DNA of 38,136 nt from UBA1479 sp038109305. GTDB taxonomy: Bacteria > Pseudomonadota > Alphaproteobacteria > Rhodospirillales > Casp-alpha2. Each line of letters starts with the position of its first letter. The stretch's first letter is position 1. A program made the position numbers and the translations under genes. The stretch is from contig JAYNIR010000022.1 in assembly GCA_038109305.1 (NCBI GenBank), positions 1 through 38,136 of the forward strand. Reading direction: 5' to 3'. The notes under the pieces are model-generated. The model did no database searches, had not been told where the DNA came from, and worked only from the letters and a program-made list of their open reading frames with translations. This document shows, one piece after another, positions 1-7,579 of the stretch.

Positions 1-420
1 CTGACCTTGAAGGCGTCAGGCTGTGACAGGGCCGAAGTTGTTCACAAGCCGCGCCTGCTGAGCGACAACGGTTCGTCCTATATATCCGCCGATCTTGCTG
101 AGTGGCTCGAAGGCCAGGGCATGGATCATGTCCTAGGCGCACCGTATCATCCGCAGACCCAGGGCAAGATTGAACGCTGGCATCAGACGTTGAAGAACCG
201 CGTTCTGCTGGAGAACTATTACCTGCCCGGCGATCTCGAAAACCAGATCGGGGCCTTCGCCGAGCATTACAACAACCATTGTTACCGCGAGAGCCCGAAT
301 AACGTCACGCCTGCCGAAGCTTACTCCGGGCGGGATACGGCCATCATCGAAAGGAGAAAAAAGATCAAGAAACTCAACATTCAAAACCGCCGCTTGAAAC
401 AACAACGACAAGCGGCTTAA
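1..420 (+). CDS. IS3-family transposase, integrase core C-terminal part (5' partial)
   Basis: The reading frame is already open at base 1 and ends with TAA at 418-420, so only the last ~139 residues are present. The segment LLSDNGSSYIS followed by GAPYHPQTQGKIERWH is the classic rve (DDE) integrase core of IS3-family OrfB: the D of SDNGS is the second catalytic aspartate, and the E of GKIERWH is the catalytic glutamate. A basic tail (RRKKIKKLNIQNRR) follows. The first catalytic aspartate and OrfA must lie upstream of the window. Its family role is cut-and-paste/copy-out transposition of the element. It could be a live or dead copy; what is visible is undamaged. Confidence 0.9.
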   Translation: MTLKASGCDRAEVVHKPRLLSDNGSSYISADLAEWLEGQGMDHVLGAPYHPQTQGKIERWHQTLKNRVLLENYYLPGDLENQIGAFAEHYNNHCYRESPNNVTPAEAYSGRDTAIIERRKKIKKLNIQNRRLKQQRQAA

Positions 421-495
421 CATCAAATCAAGGTGAGCCAGATCCTCCGTTACAAAACAGGATCAAATGCCCCATTTATTTTGACGACGGACACG
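421..495 (+). mobile_element. Probable right end of the IS3-type element
   Basis: After the transposase stop, the sequence runs through caaatgccccatttatttt to tgacgacggaca at about 493. An end rich in AAATG/CCCCATTTATTTTGACG and closing in ...CA is typical of IS3-group terminal repeats. The matching left end is outside the window, so the exact boundary (about 493-495) is an inference. The remaining bases to the chpT stop at 636 show no gene. Confidence 0.45.
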
Positions 496-635
496 CAAGC
501 ACCATGCCCGCCCCTCGTGTCGGCAAGTGGTAACTTAAACCAATTGCGCCCTATTTGGGCAAACAATTTCGACCCTCTATCGTATACGACTGATGGCATA
601 GTGGCGCCCGGGTACCGCGGATTCAGGCCGTTTGA

Positions 636-1295
636 TCAGCCGGCGGCCGGAAATAGCGCCATAAGCCTGAGTTCTCCGGGGTCTTCCGCCGACCATTCCA
701 GCCGCCCGCCGGCCTCGGCCGCCAGCAAATGGGCGTAATGGGCGTGAACGTTGCGGGCGGTGACACCGTCGGCACCCGCCCCCGCCGCTCCGGAAAGCGC
801 CTGTTGCAGGTCGTCCTTGAGCCGCACTCCCTCGCCCTGGGCGGCGATGGCAAAGCCGAAACCCTCCGGCAACTGGGCGGAATGAACGGCAACCTCGCCG
901 CCGCGCGGCAAGCTTTCCGACGCAATCAGGATCAGCAGCAGCAGAACCTTGCCGACCGCCGGGTCGAAAAGGTCCGGCTCGTCCCGGTTGTCGGGCCAAT
1001 CGAGCGCCACCTTGCCGCCCTGCAGCAGGTCTTCCGCGAGGGCCCGGGCATCGTTGGCGCTTAGCCCGCCACCCACCGACGCCTTGCCCGACGCGGCTCC
1101 GAAGGCAATCCGGAAAAACGCCAGCCGTCGGGTGATTTCGCCGGCGCTCATGGTCATCAAATCCATGGCTCCGTCGTCCAGGCCGCCCTCTTTCGCCAAT
1201 TCCAACCCCGCGTTGACCGCACCCGCCGGCCCTACCAAGTCGTGGCAAAGCCGGGAACAAAGGAGTTGGGCCAAGCGCAGATCGGTGTCGAACAT
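636..1295 (-). CDS. chpT: ChpT-like histidine phosphotransferase
   Basis: This 219-residue protein starts MFDTDLRLAQ and carries LCSRLCHDLVGP near its N-terminus. H18 in CHDLVGP is the predicted phosphorylated histidine of the HPTransfase (DUF2328) family. In alphaproteobacteria ChpT passes phosphate from the hybrid kinase CckA to the cell-cycle regulators CtrA and CpdR. The frame is open far upstream (to 1544), but the start at 1295 matches the family N-terminus and has a purine-rich GGAAGCGAAGG stretch before it. The C-terminal half is a degenerate ATPase-like fold in this family (GFGFAIAAQGEGVRL here). It is a solitary gene, convergent with the IS end and divergent from fdsB. Confidence 0.85.
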   Translation of the reverse strand: MFDTDLRLAQLLCSRLCHDLVGPAGAVNAGLELAKEGGLDDGAMDLMTMSAGEITRRLAFFRIAFGAASGKASVGGGLSANDARALAEDLLQGGKVALDWPDNRDEPDLFDPAVGKVLLLLILIASESLPRGGEVAVHSAQLPEGFGFAIAAQGEGVRLKDDLQQALSGAAGAGADGVTARNVHAHYAHLLAAEAGGRLEWSAEDPGELRLMALFPAAG

Positions 1296-1789
1296 GGTGC
1301 CTTCGCTTCCATTTGAGGGACTTTCGGGCCGCGTCCGAATAGACGGAATGCCCACCGATCGGGAACTATGGGACAGCCCCGGGCGGGCGACAAGCGCGAA
1401 CCGCCGCCGGCGTCCGGGAAGAGGCCAAAACGGGCCCGAGAAGGCCGTTGCGACCGGCCGCGAACCGGCCCTCCAGCGGGTGCCTGAACGCGGGCATTTT
1501 TCGATCAGTCCGCCGCCGCGCCGAGCCCCCGAAAAACCCGCCAAACGCCTTTATTCCCGCCTTTGCGGGGCGCACGTTCCGTGTTATAGACCGCCTGGTA
1601 TACAAAATGCCAGTTCAGCCGTTCCGGCCATAACGGCCACGAATTTTTAGATAGTGAAAAACGATTTGAAAGTTCGTGGAAAACAAGGCCGTCTGGCAAC
1701 ATACTTTGCCGGCGGCGGTCTGCAGCCGTTATTGCCGACGCCAACGGCCAAAAGCCCGAAAACCGGGCGCCCATGAGGAGGAAGCCTGC
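1296..1789. promoter_or_regulatory. Divergent chpT/fdsB intergenic region
   Basis: This 494-base gap has no convincing gene. The portion near 1560-1680 is less GC-rich and is the likely promoter zone of fdsBA. At 1595-1613 there is an interrupted inverted repeat, CTGGTATACAAAATGCCAG, in which CTGG.AT pairs with AT.CCAG and which contains the palindrome GTATAC, a core often seen in GntR-type operators. A strong ribosome site, GAGGAGG, lies at 1775-1782, eight bases before the fdsB ATG at 1790. No clear sigma-70 or sigma-54 promoter could be assigned by eye. Confidence 0.4.
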
Positions 1790-3472
1790 ATGTCCACCGC
1801 CAACGACCAAAAACCCAATAAAAAACAAGGGAGCCACGGGCGCTCTCCCTATCAAAACAAGGGACGCCAACTGGATGATTCCGCATGGACCGACGTGCGC
1901 GCGCTGTTGGCCGACGGCCCGCGCAAGCGCGAATACCTGATCGAATACCTGCATCTGATCCAGGACAAGTTCGGCCACCTGTCGGCGGCCCACATGCGGG
2001 CGCTCGCGGCGGAACTCAAGCTCGCCCAGACCGAGGTCTACGAGGTCGCGACTTTCTATCACCACTTCGACGTGGTGAAGGAAGGTGAAAACGCGCCGCC
2101 GGCCCTGACCGTCCGGGTGTGCGATTCGATCACCTGCGAAATGAAGGGTTCGGCCGCGCTGATGGCGAAGCTGAAATCCGTCGTCGGCGGCAATGTGCGG
2201 GTCATTCACGCACCCTGCGTCGGCGCCTGCGACCGGGCGCCGGTGGCCGTGGTTAAACAACGCCAGATCTTCAACGCCAATGCAGACAGCGTGAAGGCCG
2301 CCATCGACGGCGGCGACGTCACCCAACCGCTGCCGAACTACAAAGACCTGACCGCCTACCGCAAGGAAGGCGGCTACGCCGTCCTTGCGGCTTGCCTGAA
2401 GGGTGAACGAGGCCGCGACCAAACTGTTGAAATTATTAAGGAAAGTGGCCTTCGCGGGCTTGGCGGCGCGGGCTTCCCGACAGCTACAAAATGGAGCTTC
2501 ATGAAGAACGCGCCGAAACCGCGCCTCGTTGCCATCAACGCCGACGAGGGCGAACCCGGCACCTTCAAGGACCGCCATTGTTTCGAGACCGATCCCCACC
2601 GGGTGATCGAGGGCGCGCTGATCGCCGCCTGGTCCGTCGAAGCGAAAGGCGTTTACATCTATCTACGGGACGAATACCCGGCCTGCCGCGAAGTGCTTCT
2701 GACCGAAATCAAAAAGGTCGAGGACGCGGGCCTGAACGGCGACATCAAGCTGCACCTGCGCCGGGGCGCCGGCGCCTATATCTGCGGCGAGGAATCGGGG
2801 ATGCTCGAAAGCATCGAAGGCAACCGAGGCCTGCCCCGCAACCGCCCGCCCTTCCCGGCCCAAGCCGGGTTGTGGGGCCGCCCGACGCTTATCAACAACG
2901 TCGAAACGGTCTATTGGCTGCCGAAGATCATCGAGAACGGCGCCAAGTGGTATCAGGACCAGGGCCAGCCGCATTTCTTTTCCGTTTCCGGCCGGGTCAA
3001 GGAGCCGGGCGTCAAGCTGGCGCCCGCCGGCACGACGGCGCGCCAGTTGATCGAGGATTACTCGGGCGGCATGGAAGACGGCCATACCTTCACCGCCTAC
3101 CTGCCGGGCGGCGCCTCGGGCGGCGTGCTGCCGGAAAGCCTGGCGGACGAACCGCTGGATTTCGGGACGCTCGACAAGCACGGATGCTTCATCGGGTCAT
3201 CCGCCGTCGTCATCTTCTCGCAAAATGACGATATCGCCGACATTTGCAAAAACCTGATCCGGTTTTTCGAAGATGAAAGCTGCGGCCAGTGTACGCCCTG
3301 CCGCGTCGGCTGCGAAAAAATGCTGAAACTGATTGATCAACCCAAGTGGAATGCCGATCTGATCAATGAATTGAGCCAGGCCATGCGCGATGCCTCCATC
3401 TGCGGCCTGGGCCAGGCCGCGCCAAATCCGGTGCAGTCGGCGTTGAAGTTCTTCGGGGAGAAAGTCCAATGA
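1790..3472 (+). CDS. fdsB: NAD-dependent formate dehydrogenase, fused gamma+beta (diaphorase) subunit
   Basis: This 560-residue subunit passes electrons from the formate-oxidising FdsA to NAD+. Residues ~30-180 are a NuoE/FdsG-like thioredoxin-fold domain with [2Fe-2S] ligands C111, C116, C143 and C147. Residues ~200-560 are NuoF/FdsB-like: LRGLGGAGFPTATKW (221-235) and INADEGEPGTFKD (249-261) bind FMN/NADH. ESCGQCTPCRVGC supplies C498, C501 and C504 and SICGLG supplies C538 for a [4Fe-4S] cluster. In Rhodobacter-type systems gamma and beta are separate proteins; here they are one. The start was chosen at 1790 because GAGGAGG precedes it; an open frame upstream to 1676 has no family support. 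The stop overlaps the fdsA start (ATGA), implying translational coupling. Confidence 0.93.
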   Translation: MSTANDQKPNKKQGSHGRSPYQNKGRQLDDSAWTDVRALLADGPRKREYLIEYLHLIQDKFGHLSAAHMRALAAELKLAQTEVYEVATFYHHFDVVKEGENAPPALTVRVCDSITCEMKGSAALMAKLKSVVGGNVRVIHAPCVGACDRAPVAVVKQRQIFNANADSVKAAIDGGDVTQPLPNYKDLTAYRKEGGYAVLAACLKGERGRDQTVEIIKESGLRGLGGAGFPTATKWSFMKNAPKPRLVAINADEGEPGTFKDRHCFETDPHRVIEGALIAAWSVEAKGVYIYLRDEYPACREVLLTEIKKVEDAGLNGDIKLHLRRGAGAYICGEESGMLESIEGNRGLPRNRPPFPAQAGLWGRPTLINNVETVYWLPKIIENGAKWYQDQGQPHFFSVSGRVKEPGVKLAPAGTTARQLIEDYSGGMEDGHTFTAYLPGGASGGVLPESLADEPLDFGTLDKHGCFIGSSAVVIFSQNDDIADICKNLIRFFEDESCGQCTPCRVGCEKMLKLIDQPKWNADLINELSQAMRDASICGLGQAAPNPVQSALKFFGEKVQ

Positions 3473-6258
3473 GCGCCAAGGAATCAAACGACGTGATAAA
3501 GTTCACCTTGGACGGCAAGGAAGCCGAAGCCAAACCTGGCGAGACCATTTGGGACGTCGCTAAACGCCAGGGCAATTCCATTCCGCACCTGTGCCACCGG
3601 CCCAAGCCGGGATACCGGCCGGACGCCAACTGCCGCGCCTGCATGGTCGAGATCAAGGGCGAGCGGGTGCTGGCCCCCAGTTGCCGCCGCCAGCCGACGG
3701 CGGGCATGGAGGTCACCACCAACAACGAACGGGCGAAAACCGCCCGCCGCATGGTGCTTGAACTGCTGATGGCAGACCAGCCGGAACGCCGTAAAACCCA
3801 CGATCCGGACAGCCTTTTCTGGTACTGGGCCGACAAGGCGAATTTGGATTCATCCCGCTTCGGCCAGCGCAGCCACGCGCCCGCCGTCGACCGGTCCCAC
3901 GCTGCCATTGCCGTAAACCTGGACGCCTGCATCCACTGCAACCTTTGCGTCCGCGCCTGCCGCGAAGTGCAGGTAAACGACGTGATCGGTATGGCCAACC
4001 GAGGCCACAAGTCGCAAATCGTCTTTGACATGATGGACCCCATGGGCGAAAGCACCTGCGTCGCCTGCGGCGAATGCGTGCAGGCGTGCCCGACGGGCGC
4101 GCTGCTGCCCTCCACCATGGTCGACGCAAATCAGGTCGGTGTCGGCAAAGCCGACAAGACTGTCGACAGCCTGTGCCCCTATTGCGGCGTCGGCTGCCAG
4201 ACGACCTTCCATGTGAAAGACAACAAGATCATCAAGGTCGAAGGCAAGGAGGGCTATTCCAACGAAAACCGGTTGTGCGTCAAAGGCCGCTTCGGCTTCG
4301 ACTACATCGACCATCCGCACCGGCTGACCAAGCCGCTGATCCGCAAAGACGACTTCGAGAAGGTCCGCGACTTCCAGGTCGACCCGTCGAATCCCCTCAC
4401 TCACTTCCGCGAAGCGACATGGGAAGAGGCGCTGAACCATGCGGCATCAGGCCTGAAAAAGGTTCTGGACCGAGACGGCCCCAGTGCCATGGCGGGCTTC
4501 GGTTCCGCCAAGGGATCGAACGAAGAAGCCTATCTGGTGCAGAAACTGGTGCGCCAGGGTTTCCGCACCAACAACGTCGACCATTGCACGCGGCTGTGCC
4601 ATGCGTCATCGGTGGCGGCGCTGATGGAAGGGCTTAATTCCGGCGCGGTGACGGCATCGTTCAACGACGCCAAGGATTCGAACGTCATCATCGTGATCGG
4701 CGCACGCCCGTCGCAGAACCACCCCGTCGCCGCCACGTTCCTGAAGAACGCGGCCAAGCGCGGCGCCCGGCTGTACGTCATGGACCCGCGCAAACAGGGC
4801 CTGACCCGGCACGCCACCCGGCATCTGCAGTTCAAGGCCGGGCAGGACGTGGCGCTGTTGAACGCCATGATCTACACGATCATCGAAGAAGGCCTGACCG
4901 ACGTTCAGTACATCCAGGCCAACACCGAAGGTTATGAAGAAGTCAAAAACAACATCAAGGACTTCTCGCCGGAGAAAATGGCTGCCGTGTGCGGCATCGA
5001 CGCCGCGGTCATCCGCGAAGTCGCCCGCGACTATGCGACCGCCGAACGGTCGCTGATCTTCTGGGGCATGGGCGTTTCCCAGCACGTGCACGGCACCGAC
5101 AACGTGCGCTGCCTGATCGCATTGTCCATGATCACCGGCCAGATGGGCCGCCCAGGGACGGGGCTGCATCCACTGCGCGGGCAGAACAACGTGCAGGGCG
5201 CTTCCGACGCGGGCCTGATCCCCATGGTCTTCCCCGATTACAAATCGGTCGAAAGCGCCGACATGCGCAAGGTCTACGAAGACTTGTGGGGCGTGACGTT
5301 GGATACCAAGCGCGGCCTGACCGTCGTCGAAATCGTGCATGCGATTTTGGACGATCAAATCAAGGCCATGTACATCATGGGTGAAAACCCGGCCATGTCG
5401 GACCCGGACGCCAACCATGCGCGCGATGCGCTGGCAAAGCTGGAACACCTGGTCGTGCAGGACATCTTCTTAACCGAAACCTGCAACTACGCCGACGTGA
5501 TCCTGCCGGCCTCCGCCTTCCCGGAAAAATGGGGCACGTTCTCCAACACCAACCGGCAGGTTCAGTTGGCCCGCCCAGTTGTCGACATGCCCGGCGAGGC
5601 CAAACAGGATTGGTGGATCATCCAGGAAATCGCCAATCGCCTGGGTCTCAATTGGACGTACACGCATGCGAAAGACGTGTTCGCCGAAATGAAAAAGACC
5701 ATGCGGTCGTTGGACAACATCACGTGGGAAAGGCTCGAGAACGAAGACTCGATCATCTATCCCTGTAGGTCGGAAGACTCACGCGGCGAAAACATCATCT
5801 TTGGCAACGGCTTCCCGACCGCATCGGGCCGCGCCAAGCTGGTCCCGGCGGCGCTGATCCCGCCGGCGGAATTGCCGGACACCGAATACCCGCTGGTGCT
5901 GACCACGGGCCGGATGCTGGAACACTGGCACACCGGCGCGATGACCCGCCGGGCATCGATCCTGAACCTTCTGGAACCGGAACCCGTGGTCGGGATCAAC
6001 CCCTACCAGATGGGCGAAATGGGTCTGGCGCCGGGCGATATGGTCCGCGTTTCGACCCGGCGCGGCGCCATCGAATTGAAGGTCCGCGCCGACCGCGACG
6101 TCGCCGACGGTATGATCTTCATCCCCTTCTGCTATCACGAGGCGGCGGCCAACATCCTGACCAACCCGCAGCTGGACCCGGTGGGCAAAATCCCCGAGTT
6201 CAAGTTCTGCGCGGCCCGGCTGGAAAAGGTCGGCGGGGCGGCGCAAGCGGCGGAATAG
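3469..6258 (+). CDS. fdsA: NAD-dependent formate dehydrogenase, catalytic alpha subunit
   Basis: This 929-residue molybdenum enzyme oxidises formate to CO2. Domains in order are: N-terminal [2Fe-2S] ferredoxin (C42, C55, C58, C72); a NuoG-type region; two [4Fe-4S] motifs (C154/157/160/164 and C197/200/203/207); the Mo-bis-MGD [4Fe-4S] motif CPYCGVGC with C270; and the molybdopterin oxidoreductase and dinucleotide-binding domains. The Mo ligand is C377 in HCTRLCHASSV, so this is the cysteine rather than selenocysteine form. H378 is the usual partner histidine. The length is normal for FdsA. It overlaps fdsB by four bases. No delta subunit (FdsD) gene follows. The likely sulfurtransferase partner FdhD is encoded at 16.9-17.8 kb. 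Confidence 0.95.
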   Translation: MSAKESNDVIKFTLDGKEAEAKPGETIWDVAKRQGNSIPHLCHRPKPGYRPDANCRACMVEIKGERVLAPSCRRQPTAGMEVTTNNERAKTARRMVLELLMADQPERRKTHDPDSLFWYWADKANLDSSRFGQRSHAPAVDRSHAAIAVNLDACIHCNLCVRACREVQVNDVIGMANRGHKSQIVFDMMDPMGESTCVACGECVQACPTGALLPSTMVDANQVGVGKADKTVDSLCPYCGVGCQTTFHVKDNKIIKVEGKEGYSNENRLCVKGRFGFDYIDHPHRLTKPLIRKDDFEKVRDFQVDPSNPLTHFREATWEEALNHAASGLKKVLDRDGPSAMAGFGSAKGSNEEAYLVQKLVRQGFRTNNVDHCTRLCHASSVAALMEGLNSGAVTASFNDAKDSNVIIVIGARPSQNHPVAATFLKNAAKRGARLYVMDPRKQGLTRHATRHLQFKAGQDVALLNAMIYTIIEEGLTDVQYIQANTEGYEEVKNNIKDFSPEKMAAVCGIDAAVIREVARDYATAERSLIFWGMGVSQHVHGTDNVRCLIALSMITGQMGRPGTGLHPLRGQNNVQGASDAGLIPMVFPDYKSVESADMRKVYEDLWGVTLDTKRGLTVVEIVHAILDDQIKAMYIMGENPAMSDPDANHARDALAKLEHLVVQDIFLTETCNYADVILPASAFPEKWGTFSNTNRQVQLARPVVDMPGEAKQDWWIIQEIANRLGLNWTYTHAKDVFAEMKKTMRSLDNITWERLENEDSIIYPCRSEDSRGENIIFGNGFPTASGRAKLVPAALIPPAELPDTEYPLVLTTGRMLEHWHTGAMTRRASILNLLEPEPVVGINPYQMGEMGLAPGDMVRVSTRRGAIELKVRADRDVADGMIFIPFCYHEAAANILTNPQLDPVGKIPEFKFCAARLEKVGGAAQAAE

Positions 6259-6366
6259 TCGCAAAACCTGAGCCCGCAAACGCGGGCAACAGTGGCTTTG
6301 CGCGAAATATAAATCGTCGCAAAACATGTGCCCGCGATTGCGGGCGACGATGGCTTTGCGCGAAAT
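6258..6366. repeat. Tandem pair of 51-bp hairpin repeats, type A
   Basis: Unit 1 (6258-6308) and unit 2 (6316-6366) are the same length and almost identical, with a 58-bp period. Each has an inner stem GCCCGC/GCGGGC and outer arms GCAAA/TTTGC. The four-base loop differs completely (AAAC versus GATT) while the stems are unchanged, which indicates that the folded form is maintained. The first unit begins at the fdsA stop codon, so transcript ends or mRNA protection are possible roles, as with REP/BIME elements. Confidence 0.8.
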
Positions 6367-6410
6367 CAACAATCCTGGTGCGTTAACCGCCTAAACATCA
6401 CATGAATCGT

Positions 6411-6439
6411 AAGGGCCGGGGCAGACTTTTCCGGCCCTT
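6411..6439 (+). terminator. Terminator-like stem-loop downstream of fdsA
   Basis: AAGGGCCGG (6411-6419) pairs perfectly with CCGGCCCTT (6431-6439) around an 11-base loop that ends in TTTT. No T tract follows the 3' arm on either strand, so it is either a factor-assisted terminator or an mRNA 3'-end stabiliser. It lies 150 bases after the fdsA stop, beyond the type A repeats. Confidence 0.5.
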
Positions 6440-6491
6440 GACGCATCCAGGCAATTAAATCGTGCTCGGCGCTTAAAACGTTTTGGCATCA

Positions 6492-6590
6492 CGCTCGCCG
6501 TCGTCGCCTGCTTCGCAGGCTCGGGGTGAGCGGTGGGTATCTGAGTTTCGCGCTCGCCGTCGTCGCCTGCTCCGCAGGCTCGGGACGAGC
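6492..6590. repeat. Tandem pair of 40-bp hairpin repeats, type B
   Basis: Copies at 6492-6531 and 6551-6590 differ at only three positions and have a 59-bp period. Each has the inner stem GCCTGC/GCAGGC with a three-base loop and outer arms GCTC/GAGC. The second copy ends three bases before the stop codon of the minus-strand gene at 6594, so on that strand the pair sits exactly where a terminator would. The sequence is unrelated to the type A pair 125 bases away. Confidence 0.75.
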
Positions 6591-6593
6591 CAG

Positions 6594-6950
6594 CTAACCC
6601 GCCCGGTTCAGGATATCCTGGGCGATGGCGTGGACGGCGGGGCTGCCTTCCTCGACGCCGGAAATCGCCGCCGTGCGTTCCTTGACCTCGGCCGCGACAT
6701 CGTCGGCGGAGACATTCGCCGATTTCAACACGGCGGCAAGAATGGCTTCGGTCGCCAGAATGTGGGCCGCCAGATTTTCCGACTCCTCCATCCGCGCCTG
6801 CGCCACCTTGCCGAAATTCTGCAATTCTTCGGCGATCTTCGTCAGGTTGTACTCAAGGTCACGGATCTGGTTGAAGAACCCCGAATCCTCCAGATGCTTA
6901 ACGAATGCCTGCGAGGCTTCTTGGGCGCCGCCGCCATCGGTTTCGGACAT
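6594..6950 (-). CDS. Uncharacterised 118-residue helical protein
   Basis: Not recognised. The protein starts MSETDGGGAQEASQ and is acidic, without cysteine, signal peptide or membrane segment. Residues ~15-60 (FVKHLEDSGFFNQIRDLEYN onward) and ~60-115 look like continuous amphipathic helices, so a helical bundle or coiled coil is likely. It stands between the two formate dehydrogenase operons and is transcribed towards the type B hairpin repeats. The upstream bases contain AGGGGGATTTTCC before the ATG, a good ribosome site. Codon use and GC are like its neighbours. A small partner or phasin-like protein is imaginable but unsupported. Confidence 0.65.
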   Translation of the reverse strand: MSETDGGGAQEASQAFVKHLEDSGFFNQIRDLEYNLTKIAEELQNFGKVAQARMEESENLAAHILATEAILAAVLKSANVSADDVAAEVKERTAAISGVEEGSPAVHAIAQDILNRAG

Positions 6951-7172
6951 GGAAAATCCCCCTTTTTATTAGGATTTGCACAAAACTGCCGAGCAAAATA
7001 AGGCGTTACCATAGCCCCTGCGGGCGGGCCTGTCATTCCGGGGAATGAAAAACTTATCCCCCGGCCCTCCCACTGCCGCACGGGACCTTTGAAACCCGGA
7101 CGCAATCGATTAGAATACGGTCCAACCAATGGGACCGGCGATTACGCCGCAAATCAAGTTGGAGGAGACATC

Positions 7173-7298
7173 ATGCAGTCTTTCTGGACCGGCACCATCG
7201 CCGCCGTCATCATCGCCGTCGCCGCGGGCTTGGCGCTTAATTCCGCCAACATTACCAGCGGTCAGAAATATTCGACCGAAAACGTCCGCCTGAAGTAA
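7173..7298 (+). CDS. Small single-span membrane protein, 41 residues
   Basis: A strong ribosome site, GGAGGAGA (7161-7168), lies four bases before ATG at 7173. The product MQSFWTGTIAAVIIAVAAGL continues ALNSANITSGQKYSTENVRLK. Residues ~6-24 form one hydrophobic helix with a short polar tail outside; an uncleaved anchor is more likely than a signal peptide. It may be the kind of small protein that accompanies a membrane enzyme complex, since it lies 280 bases from the convergent cytochrome b gene of formate dehydrogenase, but no family was recognised. Confidence 0.55.
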   Translation: MQSFWTGTIAAVIIAVAAGLALNSANITSGQKYSTENVRLK

Positions 7299-7302
7299 CT
7301 CG

Positions 7303-7434
7303 GCGGGCGCGCTCGGCTCGGCGCTGCTGGATCGGCTCTACGCCCTTAAATGGGCGGCGCGGGACAAAGGAACTCGCATCGTCCGCTTTACGCCGTCGGG
7401 CGAACGGAAATTCCTCGCGCAGTTTCCCTTGTGA
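7303..7434 (+). pseudogene. Remnant of an ArsR/SmtB-type regulator (C-terminal end only)
   Basis: The frame is open from 7294 to TGA at 7432-7434 and reads AGALGSALLDRLYALKWAAR, then DKGTRIVRFTPSGERKFLAQFPL. The patterns GALGxALLDRxxxLxW and TPxGxxxF are those of the C-terminal end of ArsR-family winged-helix regulators that carry a ligand-sensing tail. The DNA-binding part is absent; the frame begins only about ten bases before the fragment, just after the small membrane ORF stop at 7298. No start codon or ribosome site exists. It is read as the debris of a deletion that fused new sequence to the 3' end of an old regulator gene. Confidence 0.6.
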
Positions 7435-7520
7435 TACCGACCGGACGAGCCGTGCCCCAGCGGGCAAGTCGATAGCCCCGCCCTCGCCCGCTCCGCGAGC
7501 GTCAATCGACTTCATCCAAC

Positions 7521-7550
7521 AAAAAAAGGGCGGCCCAAAGGCCGCTCTTT
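7521..7550 (-). terminator. Rho-independent terminator of the FDH3 operon
   Basis: On the minus strand, AAAGAGCGGCC pairs with GGCCGCCCTTT (one G-T pair) around a four-base loop and runs into TTTTTTT (the A run at 7521-7527 on the plus strand). It lies 30 bases after the stop codon of the cytochrome b subunit gene. It may also stop plus-strand transcription weakly, since TTTAAT follows on that side. Confidence 0.85.
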
Positions 7551-7579
7551 AATGTGGTCGGGGCGTTGCCGCCCGATGG

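Noticed and set aside
577..1260. Long minus-strand open frame (227 residues) overlapping chpT
   Set aside because: Arginine/glycine-rich composition and no family pattern; it is a shadow frame of chpT in GC-rich DNA.
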